Positions 55,811 to 63,433 of a DNA stretch of 64,000 nt are shown piece by piece (the first letter of the stretch is position 1; every line of letters begins with the position of its first letter). Both the position numbers and the translations under genes were made by a program. The notes under the pieces are model-generated. The model was not told where the DNA came from. It was given only the letters and a program-made list of their open reading frames with translations, and did no database searches. Source of the stretch: a virus; the IMG/VR virus record IMGVR_UViG_3300009161_000028, positions 45,411 through 109,410 of that record, one strand, 5' to 3'.

Positions 55811-56102
55811 CACAACAGTATCACAGCCTGCACGTTATCAAGGCGATAATACCAGCACAAAGTATGTTAATAAGGTTGCTATTGCGGCAGACGGTACAAT
55901 GACTGTGACTGCTACCGCAGTTGCAAAATCTAACATACTGCCCAAAACAACTACCACGGTGGCAAAACCTACATCCACTAATCAGATTGTGTCCAACACT
56001 AAATCGTCGCGTGTTGCAGCAACCACTGTGCCGGGTGCGGTAAAGTCAGACGGGGATGGGGTAATAATAAATCCACAACCACCGGGACCTCCAGGAATTT
56101 AA
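55800..56102 (+). CDS. small Thr/Ala/Val-rich protein, unknown
   Basis: 100 residues starting inside the last codons of the preceding gene. The sequence is low-complexity (TVTATAVAKSN, TTTTVAKPTSTN) with a Pro/Gly-rich C-terminus (NPQPPGPPGI). No family is recognised. The tight spacing (overlap upstream, one base to the next ATG) supports it being real and late-expressed. A linker or decoration role is possible. Confidence 0.55.
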   Translation: MAVNTTVSQPARYQGDNTSTKYVNKVAIAADGTMTVTATAVAKSNILPKTTTTVAKPTSTNQIVSNTKSSRVAATTVPGAVKSDGDGVIINPQPPGPPGI

Positions 56103-56103
56103 A

Positions 56104-56448
56104 ATGGCCATTACTAATATCAATAACACACCGGGACAAAGTACAAGCCTTAAAGGATATACAGTTTCCACTGATATCTTTAATATTGTTAAAGTTTGGT
56201 TTGAACGTAGAAACTTTACTGCAACTGCTGCAGAACTGCTAGCGGGCGCACTAATTAGTACCACAATAGATAACGGCGGATCAAAAGTAGATGTGCTGGA
56301 TTTATTAAAAACGTATAACGGTGCCGACAGTGCAGAGATGCAGCAGCTAACAGCGTACCTAATGAATATTGCCCGTGCAAGCAGCAGCTACGTAGGATAC
56401 GAATCACCAGTGGTAACTAATCAAGTATATAGTAGGTTAGTAGTGTAA
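56104..56448 (+). CDS. small virion-cluster protein, unknown
   Basis: 114 residues, probably mostly helical after an N-terminal strand (YTVSTDIFNIVKVWFERRN, DLLKTYNGADSAEMQQLTAYLMNIARASS). It shares its last base with the next ATG. No family is recognised. Its position before gp4 suggests a role in head-tail joining, but this is only from context. Confidence 0.6.
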   Translation: MAITNINNTPGQSTSLKGYTVSTDIFNIVKVWFERRNFTATAAELLAGALISTTIDNGGSKVDVLDLLKTYNGADSAEMQQLTAYLMNIARASSSYVGYESPVVTNQVYSRLVV

Positions 56449-56873
56449 TGGGAAAGTGGATGAAGGGCAACTTCCAGCCTAGAAACCCCGAGAAGTATGC
56501 GGGTAACCGTGTGCCAAAATATCGTTCTAGCTGGGAATTAGCATTCTTCAGATTTGCAGATAATCATCCATCTGTAGTACAATGGGCTAGCGAGTGCATA
56601 CAAATACCCTACAAGAATCCATTTACGGGAAAACACACAGTATATATACCCGACATTTTTATCGTGTACCAGGATAAAAATGGTAAACAACATGCAGAGC
56701 TTATAGAAATTAAACCTTCGAGTCAGACATATATGGAAGCAGCCGGCAAGAATATACAGAATCAAGCAGCAGTTGCACTTAACTATGTTAAATGGCAAGC
56801 AGCAGCATCCTGGTGCAAGCAAAAGGGAATTTTCTTTCGCGTGATAAATGAAAAGGATTTGTTTAAAAAATGA
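56448..56873 (+). CDS. 4: gp4, head completion protein
   Basis: 141 residues, close to T4 gp4 (150). RNPEKYAGNRVPKYRSSWE, IPYKNPFTGK, YIPDIFIVY and ELIEIKPSSQ match gp4-type head completion proteins. D in PDIF and E/K in EIK form a PD-(D/E)xK (TnsA-like) nuclease pattern. In T4 gp4 acts with gp50/gp65 to finish DNA-filled heads so that tails can attach. It is joined by ATGA to gp16. Confidence 0.87.
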   Translation: MGKWMKGNFQPRNPEKYAGNRVPKYRSSWELAFFRFADNHPSVVQWASECIQIPYKNPFTGKHTVYIPDIFIVYQDKNGKQHAELIEIKPSSQTYMEAAGKNIQNQAAVALNYVKWQAAASWCKQKGIFFRVINEKDLFKK

Positions 56874-57349
56874 ACAAACAATTAGAAGAATTGTTTAATA
56901 TGTCAACTGTGGCAAGCGGGGAAACTACGGATTTTGCATTGCCCTTAGAAATTACAGAGGAATCAGAATTAAATGATTTAGGTACCCGTGTAGACAAAGC
57001 ATTACCTCAGGTACGCAACATTCCCGAAACAGAAGGGGAAGTGGATCACATTGCAGACGAAGCAATGGCCACGTACAGGGAAATTAAAGAGCTAGCAATG
57101 AACGTAGAACCGCGCCATAGTGCAGAGCTATTAGCAGTTGCGGCGCAATTATTAAAGACTGCGCTAGACGCCAAGCAGGGTAAGACTGACGCTAAACTGC
57201 GCACAGTAAGCTTGCAATTGCAGGCCTTGCGGGCCAAAGCTAGCAGCACAAATGGACCTAACGGCGTGACTGAAACACAGGGTCGTATTGTGGGGAATAG
57301 AAATCAATTACTCGCAACCATTAAGAATTCAAAAGAAAACGCTAAATAA
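56870..57349 (+). CDS. 16: gp16-like small terminase subunit
   Basis: 159 residues (T4 gp16: 164). A central helical region (NVEPRHSAELLAVAAQLLK, DAKQGKTDAKLRTVSLQLQAL) and the C-terminal RIVGNRNQLLATIK correspond to T4 gp16 (RHMEVFATLM..., VFMGSPTELMDEI). Small terminase rings bind DNA and stimulate gp17. It follows gp4 with an ATGA overlap. In T4 gp16 lies directly before gp17; here three genes come between. The call rests on pattern and context. Confidence 0.72.
   Translation: MNKQLEELFNMSTVASGETTDFALPLEITEESELNDLGTRVDKALPQVRNIPETEGEVDHIADEAMATYREIKELAMNVEPRHSAELLAVAAQLLKTALDAKQGKTDAKLRTVSLQLQALRAKASSTNGPNGVTETQGRIVGNRNQLLATIKNSKENAK
57341..57348 (+). promoter_or_regulatory. late-promoter-like GCTAAATA
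   Basis: Overlaps the gp16 stop and precedes the gene at 57369, whose ATG has CAAGGG eight bases upstream. Confidence 0.45.
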
Positions 57350-57368
57350 AGCATCAAGGGCTATCATT

Positions 57369-57929
57369 ATGAAAAAACTATTTGAATATATCGAAGAAGC
57401 TGAGAAGGAATACATATTCCGTATTAAGTTTGCTGTACCGGTGGACGCCGACATGCAGGACAAAATGGAATCGCTTCTCGCTAAATTTGACGTTAAGAAA
57501 GTAGGAACTGTCAAGAAAACAATCCTACAAGGTCGTGCGCTGGACTTTGCAGATATTGGTCCCACAGAAGTTTACATGGTAGATGTAGTGTTGGGGCTTC
57601 CCGCTGCTCGCGAGTCAATACGTGACGTGCTAGCAAATGGATTGAAGATTACCATGAACAAGATTATTGTTCGCACACCAGAAGAACCCTTAGAAACTGA
57701 TCGTGAAGAAAAGGAACTGAGCGGCAAAGCAGTACTAGGTACCGACTACGAAAAGACAGAAGACGGTAAAAAGTATTACGGCGACGAGTATAATCAGGAA
57801 CTGGTCAAGAAGAACAAGAGTGAATTCAAATATGAAATTGCAGGCGGTAAGCCCAAAGCTGACGCTGGCCCTGTGTACGGCTCAAAGAACATGAGCCCAC
57901 TGGGTAATAAATCGCGTCCGAAACTATAA
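57369..57929 (+). CDS. conserved-type protein of unknown function, possible capsid-targeting tag
   Basis: 186 residues from ATG 57369. It begins MKKLFEYIEEAEKEY, a looser match to the (E/Y)(F/Y)I-x-E-A tag of phage internal proteins. Next comes a compact alpha/beta domain (YIFRIKFAVPVD, KKTILQGRALDFADIGPTE, YMVDVVLGLPAARES), then a charged C-terminus rich in Lys and Gly. Similar proteins occur beside terminase genes of aquatic T4-like phages. No function is known to me. A head-associated role is inferred from the neighbours and tag. Confidence 0.65.
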   Translation: MKKLFEYIEEAEKEYIFRIKFAVPVDADMQDKMESLLAKFDVKKVGTVKKTILQGRALDFADIGPTEVYMVDVVLGLPAARESIRDVLANGLKITMNKIIVRTPEEPLETDREEKELSGKAVLGTDYEKTEDGKKYYGDEYNQELVKKNKSEFKYEIAGGKPKADAGPVYGSKNMSPLGNKSRPKL

Positions 57930-57946
57930 GGCTTGAGGAATAAACA

Positions 57947-59419
57947 ATGCCAACAAAATACAATTTAAACATCGACACACGCTCCAATGAGAGCGACCCA
58001 AGTGGAGATGGTGTAATGCAAAATACTACAATACGTAGTGAAGATCCAAACGAACTGATTGCAATACTTCAAAAGCTGTCGGGCATGAGCCCAGCGCATG
58101 CTCATGAAGAGCCTGTTGCAGCTCCTGTAGTAAAGGTGGCGGCACAGGAACTACCATCGGGTGCAATGCGAGCAATCATGCAGAAGTCGGGACTTGGTGC
58201 ATTACCGGAATACGAGCACGCAGAAGAAGCATCATGCGGTGCAGTAATGGAAGAGCAAGTAGAAGAAGCATTAGCAAATGCACCAAAGCCTAAGACCATG
58301 AAGAACTTGTTGGACATTGTTAACACTGACCACACAGCTAGTACTCCTAATAAGGTAACAAAGGCAGGTCACGGCGATAATCCACTTCCCAAGTCAGAAG
58401 ACGATCTCATGGAAGATCGTCTCATGCAGGAATGGAAAGCAACTAAGATTCAGCACTATGCAGATGAACTAGACATGAGTGCTGTGGGTCGTGCAATTAG
58501 CGAAGGTGCAAAATCGTTCATTGACGGCTCGCGTGAATACGCAGTTCGTAATCAGGACGGATTCATCAAAGTGTATCCCGTAATTGAAAACCGTGTGATG
58601 ACACAATCGCCTGTTTATGTAGTGCAGGAAGCATTTAGTGACATGAAGCATCTGGTAGGTGATACAGGTCCGGGTAAGGGTAGAGGAGTAAGTCTAGATC
58701 TCAGCAGAGACAACAGATTTAGCCCAGACAAACTAGCAGCCTTAGATGTACCAGCAGCACAACGTGCAGGCATGGGGCCAGCAGCGCATCCTGAAAAGCT
58801 ATCGCACGGCACACATGGACGCGGTCGTCCTATGCCAGTTGCCGAACAAGAAGGCGAAGAACTTTCTCTCAGAGACATGTGGAATCGTTATGCACGTCAC
58901 TACGGCACAGAGAAGGATGCTCAGGAAGATTCAGAGGCCCGTGCAAGAGCTAAACACGAAGCACTGCAGGTTGTCATTGCAGTAACCGATGCACACGGTC
59001 CAGAAGCAGCAGCCGACATGAAGCGTTATGCACAACACAAGTTAGCGTATGACAATACCGGCAATCGTCGACATGACGATGCTGCATTAGAATTGTTGGA
59101 CAAATATTCTTTAAGCATGACTGCATCAAATGTAGAAGATGAAATAGATGAGCCAGCACCAAAGGAATACAAAGGTAGCAAAGAAGCCGAAGAAGCAGGA
59201 TACTACGGTCCGCATGACGAAAGAACACCTGCATTGTTGAGAAGACAAGCTACGGAAAGTGTAAACGAAGCTAAGAAAAAGAAAGCTAAGAACAAGTATG
59301 CAATTGGGATGGCTGCTGCAATGAAAGCAACAGGCGACAAGCCACCATTGGAAAAAAGCACAATTACCAAAGCACACAAGATAGCTGACAAAATTAAAGA
59401 AGGCTCAAAAAAAAAGTAA
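57947..59419 (+). CDS. large acidic virion-type protein, unknown
   Basis: 490 residues. The N-terminus (PTKYNLNIDTRSNESDP, IRSEDPNELIAILQKLSGM) resembles proteins encoded near head genes of aquatic T4-like phages. The middle is Ala/Glu-rich and probably disordered. A folded part covers about 155-225 (EWKATKIQHYADELDMSAVG, SREYAVRNQDGFIKVYP). The basic C-terminus (KYAIGMAAAMKATGDKPP, KSTITKAHKIADKIKE) recurs in scaffold- or internal-type phage proteins. A scaffold or internal head role is a guess. The gene ends in a nine-A run followed at once by TAA. Confidence 0.6.
   Translation: MPTKYNLNIDTRSNESDPSGDGVMQNTTIRSEDPNELIAILQKLSGMSPAHAHEEPVAAPVVKVAAQELPSGAMRAIMQKSGLGALPEYEHAEEASCGAVMEEQVEEALANAPKPKTMKNLLDIVNTDHTASTPNKVTKAGHGDNPLPKSEDDLMEDRLMQEWKATKIQHYADELDMSAVGRAISEGAKSFIDGSREYAVRNQDGFIKVYPVIENRVMTQSPVYVVQEAFSDMKHLVGDTGPGKGRGVSLDLSRDNRFSPDKLAALDVPAAQRAGMGPAAHPEKLSHGTHGRGRPMPVAEQEGEELSLRDMWNRYARHYGTEKDAQEDSEARARAKHEALQVVIAVTDAHGPEAAADMKRYAQHKLAYDNTGNRRHDDAALELLDKYSLSMTASNVEDEIDEPAPKEYKGSKEAEEAGYYGPHDERTPALLRRQATESVNEAKKKKAKNKYAIGMAAAMKATGDKPPLEKSTITKAHKIADKIKEGSKKK
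59410..59416 (+). promoter_or_regulatory. possible -1 slippery site A_AAA_AAG at the end of the 490-residue gene
   Basis: In the zero frame the codons are AAA AAA AAG TAA, within a run of nine A residues (59407-59415). A -1 slip continues into the open frame of the next gene, giving VINSGTRGEPRDYVVVHNP before its GTG. A perfect 8-pair stem (59439-59446/59458-59465) lies 22 bases downstream, farther than usual. Confidence 0.4.
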
Positions 59420-59438
59420 TTAATTCAGGAACGAGAGG

Positions 59439-59465
59439 TGAACCACGCGATTATGTTGTGGTTCA
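59439..59465 (+). promoter_or_regulatory. hairpin covering the GTG start of the 179-residue gene
   Basis: TGAACCAC (59439-59446) pairs perfectly with GTGGTTCA (59458-59465), whose first three bases are the presumed GTG start. An alternative stem ATTATG/CATAAT (59450-59455/59464-59469) competes with it. Confidence 0.45.
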
Positions 59466-59997
59466 TAATCCTGACAAGGCTTACCGTAGCATTGACCCAC
59501 TACCCATGTCTCGGGAAGATGCAGAGCAATATGTAAGTAAGTCTTACAACATCGTAGCCATGCATATAGATGATGCAATGCGTATGTTTGCTAGCGACGC
59601 AGATGCTAGTTGGACCTTACTAAAGATTAAATCTACCTTGCGTGAAGGTGATGTAGTTGACCTTGGCGCATTCCGTGCTAAGAAACAAGCAGCACAAGAT
59701 GCGTTACAGCGCAGTAAAACTCCCCCACCGGAAGACGACGAAATTGCCGAAATAACGTTGCAATCATTATTTGATAAATTAATTTCCACTACTAGCTGGA
59801 AACGTTTAAAAGATAAAAAAAATAATGCTAATATGGAAAGCTTGTGGAAAAATAACTCAACAGGCGAAACAATTATAATAGTTGTTCCTACGGTAATCTT
59901 TCACAGTATGCACATGAATACTCCTGCCATTGAAATAACGGTAAGATATAATAACGATCTAGAAATTGATGGTGAAGAGTTTTATCATAATCTATAA
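59458..59997 (+). CDS. unknown protein, start uncertain
   Basis: 179 residues if GTG 59458 is used. The frame is open further upstream to 59398 and reads like coding sequence (SGTRGEPRDYVVVHNPDKAY), but without ATG, GTG or TTG. The product may therefore start at a rare codon or as a -1 frameshift extension of the previous protein. Features: YRSIDPLPMSREDAEQYV, a helical region to about 75 (VVDLGAFRAKKQAAQDALQ), then a C-terminal domain (LWKNNSTGETIIIVVPTVIFHSMHM) with regular strands. No family is recognised. It lies between the 490-residue protein and gp17. Confidence 0.55.
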   Translation: MVHNPDKAYRSIDPLPMSREDAEQYVSKSYNIVAMHIDDAMRMFASDADASWTLLKIKSTLREGDVVDLGAFRAKKQAAQDALQRSKTPPPEDDEIAEITLQSLFDKLISTTSWKRLKDKKNNANMESLWKNNSTGETIIIVVPTVIFHSMHMNTPAIEITVRYNNDLEIDGEEFYHNL

Positions 59998-60038
59998 AGA
60001 AATATAATAGGAATAAAAAATAAGCTATCTGAGCCCAA

Positions 60039-60046
60039 AGTAAATA
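60039..60046 (+). promoter_or_regulatory. late-promoter variant AGTAAATA, exactly 6 bases before the gp17 ATG
   Basis: The predicted +1 equals the first base of the gp17 ATG (60052). No Shine-Dalgarno is present. Confidence 0.5.
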
Positions 60047-60051
60047 CTGTT

Positions 60052-61605
60052 ATGAATTCTCAGCCGGCCCTAGTTAAACAAGCACACAAAGTTGAGACTT
60101 TTACAGAGGACCAACTGGACGAATTGCAATTGTGTGCAGATCCCGTTACGGGCCCTATGTACTTCATGCGCAAGTACTTTTACATACAGCATCCAGTTAA
60201 GGGACGCATGCTATTTGATCCGTTTGGATTCCAAGTAGACCTAGTTAACGCATATCACAATAACAGATTCTGTGTAGCCATGCTGAGTAGACAAACGGGG
60301 AAGACTACCTGTGCTTCGGGCTATCTCATATGGTATGCTATGTTTAATCCTGACGTAACTATCCTAATCGCTGCGCACAAGTACACAGGTGCGCAGGAAA
60401 TCATGAGCAGAATACGTTTTGGGTATGAAAGCGTACCTGACTTTATACGTGCAGGATCTACTAGCTACAATAAAGGCAGCATAGAATTTGACAACGGCTC
60501 GCGTATTGTAAGCGCAACCACTACAGAAACAACAGGACGCGGTATGAGCCTGAGCTTGGTGTATGCGGACGAATTTGCATTCGTGCAGCCACGTATTGGA
60601 CGTGAGTTTTGGACTTCCATATCGCCTACACTGAGTACGGGTGGTAAGTGTATTATTACTAGCACACCCAACAGCGACGAAGACCAGTTTAGCGATATTT
60701 GGCGCGAAGCCAACAAGTGTATTGACGAATATGGCAATAAGACCATGCTGGGACGTAATGGCTTTTATGGATTCAAAGCAGATTGGCGCCAACATCCTGA
60801 ACGTGACGAGGAATGGGCAGCAGAAGAACGCAGTAGAATTGGCGATGAAAAGTTCCGGCGTGAACACGATCTTGAGTTCATTATTGCTAGCGAAACGCTA
60901 ATTGACCCACTACATTTATCGCGCATGCAAGCAACTGATCCACAATTTAAGACTGGGCAGATACGATGGTATCGCAAGCCTAAGCCGGGTAAGACCTATT
61001 TGCTAGCACTGGATCCTTGCTTGGGTACAGGCGGCGACAAGGCTGCAATAGAAGTCTTTGAACTGCCGGGCATGTATCAGGTAGCAGAGTGGCAGCACAA
61101 TAAGACGCCAATTGAGCAGCAGGTTAACATACTACGCCAATTAACGCAACAGATATTGGAATACACACGGGAAAATGACAAGATTTATTATACTGTGGAA
61201 AACAATACACTGGGCGAAGCAGCACTTGTAGTAATAAGAGATCTAGGTGAAGATAAATTTGCTGGATTGTTCCTAACGGAGCCCGGTAGATCACGCAAAG
61301 GCTTCACTACAACCAACAGGGAAAAGCTAGCTGCATGCGCTAAATTAAAAAATCTAGTGGAAACTGATAGAATTGTGATTCACAGTGCAGCACTAATATC
61401 AGAACTTAAGAATTTTGAAGCTAAAGGCAGCAGTTTTGCGGCTAAATGGGGCGAAACAGACGATTTAGTATCCGCTGTATTGCTTATAACACGCATGGCG
61501 AGATTGGTTAGCGAATGGGATCAGGGATTGTACGACGAAATTAAAGATAGACTAACGGATAATGATTTGCCCATGCCGTTTGTATTCAGCAGGCCAATCA
61601 ATTAA
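60052..61605 (+). CDS. 17: gp17, large terminase subunit (ATPase-nuclease)
   Basis: 517 residues (T4: 610). N-terminal ATPase: Walker A SRQTGKTT (79-86, the T4-like SRQxGKT form), Walker B LVYADE (169-174, catalytic E174), coupling motif TSTPNS. C-terminal RNase H-like nuclease: LLALDPCLGTGGDKAA with D321, and the acidic pair D470/D471 in TDDLVSA. It translocates DNA into the prohead and cuts the concatemer. A late promoter stands six bases upstream, suggesting a leaderless message. Confidence 0.95.
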   Translation: MNSQPALVKQAHKVETFTEDQLDELQLCADPVTGPMYFMRKYFYIQHPVKGRMLFDPFGFQVDLVNAYHNNRFCVAMLSRQTGKTTCASGYLIWYAMFNPDVTILIAAHKYTGAQEIMSRIRFGYESVPDFIRAGSTSYNKGSIEFDNGSRIVSATTTETTGRGMSLSLVYADEFAFVQPRIGREFWTSISPTLSTGGKCIITSTPNSDEDQFSDIWREANKCIDEYGNKTMLGRNGFYGFKADWRQHPERDEEWAAEERSRIGDEKFRREHDLEFIIASETLIDPLHLSRMQATDPQFKTGQIRWYRKPKPGKTYLLALDPCLGTGGDKAAIEVFELPGMYQVAEWQHNKTPIEQQVNILRQLTQQILEYTRENDKIYYTVENNTLGEAALVVIRDLGEDKFAGLFLTEPGRSRKGFTTTNREKLAACAKLKNLVETDRIVIHSAALISELKNFEAKGSSFAAKWGETDDLVSAVLLITRMARLVSEWDQGLYDEIKDRLTDNDLPMPFVFSRPIN

Positions 61606-61616
61606 TTTTGGATTTA

Positions 61617-61624
61617 GGTAAATA
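61617..61624 (+). promoter_or_regulatory. late-promoter variant GGTAAATA, exactly 6 bases before ATG
   Basis: The predicted +1 equals the ATG at 61630, as at gp17. Shared string TAAATACT. Confidence 0.5.
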
Positions 61625-61629
61625 CTAAC

Positions 61630-63255
61630 ATGAACTTAACTAACAAACACTGCGAAGAATTGTTTAATAAGATTCGCAACAGGTTTGAAACCATTACTAT
61701 GATTGACGAGAAGGGCATGTCAACGCTAGTCCCTCGCGATGCTAGAATTTTCAACATGTTGTTTAATCAGAACGACAAAGAAACTATGGTTACTCTCAGT
61801 CTGATGGAGCCCACAGACCTTAAGATTTATTTCAACAGAAATATAACCAATACGTTTGCTAACAACGACAAGAAGCGTTGGTTTAAGTTTGTTGGTGACC
61901 TACGTGCATACACTGTACCCCGTCAGCTAGGGTTTGATCTAGTTGACCTAGACAAGTCAGGTATGACAGTTAAGGACATTAAGTCCCTAATTCAAGACAA
62001 GCAGTCAAAAGAATCAATGTCTGAAAGTCGCTTTGCTCCATTGTCGGGTACTAAGCGTAGTAGCTATCAAGCATTAGAAAATGTTCGCATCAAAGTCAAG
62101 CATGCGGACATTATTAACGACGATGTTCACGGCGCTCGCAGTCGTAACATTCGTGCATTATTCATTGAAAACAATCAGGGCGAAAGATTTCGCTTTCCAT
62201 TTGTCAACCTAGCAGGATGTCGTGCAATGGCACGCCACATGGATGAAGGTGGTAATTGGAATGACCGTGTGGGACAGCGTATATTAGAAACTACAAATAC
62301 ATTGTGCACCATTAAGAAGTTTGTAAGCGAAATTCGTTCACAAAAGATTTGCGAAAACAAAACTGTTCCCCTGCTAAAGCTGCTTAAGGAAAAGCAAGTT
62401 AACTGCCGCAGAGACCTCAAGCTAATGAATGGTTCGCGTGGTTACAAAGCATACACACAGAATCTTGCGGAAACATATGTAGAGCCCGTTACTAATCTAG
62501 GCACATATTTCAGTACTATTCCCGAAAGTGTTGCAGCAATGCTACCTTTGATTGAACGCATACTAGGCGAGCATACGGTGGATAATGCTGTGGACAAGAG
62601 TGTTGCAGAATGTGTTAACTGGATTAATTCTGTTGACTTAACAGAAGCGCCTGCTGCTCCACAGCAGCCACCGCGCCCCCAACCTGCGCCACAAGCAGCA
62701 CCACAGCCGCAACGTCCGCAAGCAGCACCGCAAGCAGCACAAGAACCAGAAAAGAAGCCGTCAAAACTAGCACAAGGTCCAGGTAAGCGAGTGCAGATAA
62801 CAGATGGTATGCTACGCCGTTTGGGACTAAACAAAGATTTGTCCAGACTGGTTGCAACCATACCCAAAGACGAAGTAAAGGCATTTAAGTACAAGTTAGA
62901 AAGTAACAAACTAACCCCGCCTATTGTAATTGATCGCCAGGACGGAACTTACGGATTCAACTCCACAGTGGAACAGCATAAGTTTTGGTGGTTAGTACAT
63001 CACTTTCCTATCGACGGAAATGTGAATTATGCAGTATTAGCTAAAGCTGAAGGCAGTCCCGACGAAGTATACGGCCGCCGATCGCACGACAGAGGTGACG
63101 ATCAACCTCTAACTGGATTTCAAAAATTCAAAGCAGATATAGCTGACGTTGGGCAAACTTATCAACAAAAACTAAGCAAGGTACACGATGTAATCGATGT
63201 ACTGAGCGATCCAATTGGCGCATTGGGCAAAAAGATAACAGGAAGAAGTTACTAA
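61630..63255 (+). CDS. putative virion protein, unknown (gp17-adjacent family)
   Basis: 541 residues. The N-terminal half (FETITMIDEKG, SLMEPTDLKIYFNRN) leads to a block SRNIRALFIENNQGERFRF, then LAGCRAMARHMDEGG. This block occurs in large proteins of many aquatic T4-like phages; its function is unknown to me. A Pro/Ala/Gln linker (about 340-375) separates this from a C-terminal domain (ITDGMLRRLGLNKDLSRL, FWWLVHHFPIDGN). The stop overlaps the next ATG (TAATG). It is likely expressed with gp17 late in infection. Confidence 0.6.
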   Translation: MNLTNKHCEELFNKIRNRFETITMIDEKGMSTLVPRDARIFNMLFNQNDKETMVTLSLMEPTDLKIYFNRNITNTFANNDKKRWFKFVGDLRAYTVPRQLGFDLVDLDKSGMTVKDIKSLIQDKQSKESMSESRFAPLSGTKRSSYQALENVRIKVKHADIINDDVHGARSRNIRALFIENNQGERFRFPFVNLAGCRAMARHMDEGGNWNDRVGQRILETTNTLCTIKKFVSEIRSQKICENKTVPLLKLLKEKQVNCRRDLKLMNGSRGYKAYTQNLAETYVEPVTNLGTYFSTIPESVAAMLPLIERILGEHTVDNAVDKSVAECVNWINSVDLTEAPAAPQQPPRPQPAPQAAPQPQRPQAAPQAAQEPEKKPSKLAQGPGKRVQITDGMLRRLGLNKDLSRLVATIPKDEVKAFKYKLESNKLTPPIVIDRQDGTYGFNSTVEQHKFWWLVHHFPIDGNVNYAVLAKAEGSPDEVYGRRSHDRGDDQPLTGFQKFKADIADVGQTYQQKLSKVHDVIDVLSDPIGALGKKITGRSY

Positions 63256-63422
63256 TGAAGTTGCAGGAAATGTTTTCGCATCGTTTAAATGATACAAACA
63301 AATCACTTAAACAACAAGCTCTGCAGGAAGCTGCGGAAAAATTCCAAGCACACCCTAGTAGTGCTAGTTTAACGTGGGCCGCAGCAAGATATCAACGATT
63401 GTTGCGTGAACGCAAAAATTAA
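63255..63422 (+). CDS. 55-residue helical protein, unknown
   Basis: ATG 63255 overlaps the preceding stop by one base, and the frame runs to TAA 63422. The product (KLQEMFSHRLNDTNKS, QALQEAAEKFQAHP, LTWAAARYQRLLRERKN) looks like two or three charged helices. No family is recognised. The overlap and consistent composition support a real gene. Confidence 0.5.
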   Translation: MKLQEMFSHRLNDTNKSLKQQALQEAAEKFQAHPSSASLTWAAARYQRLLRERKN

Positions 63423-63433
63423 GGTAATATAGA

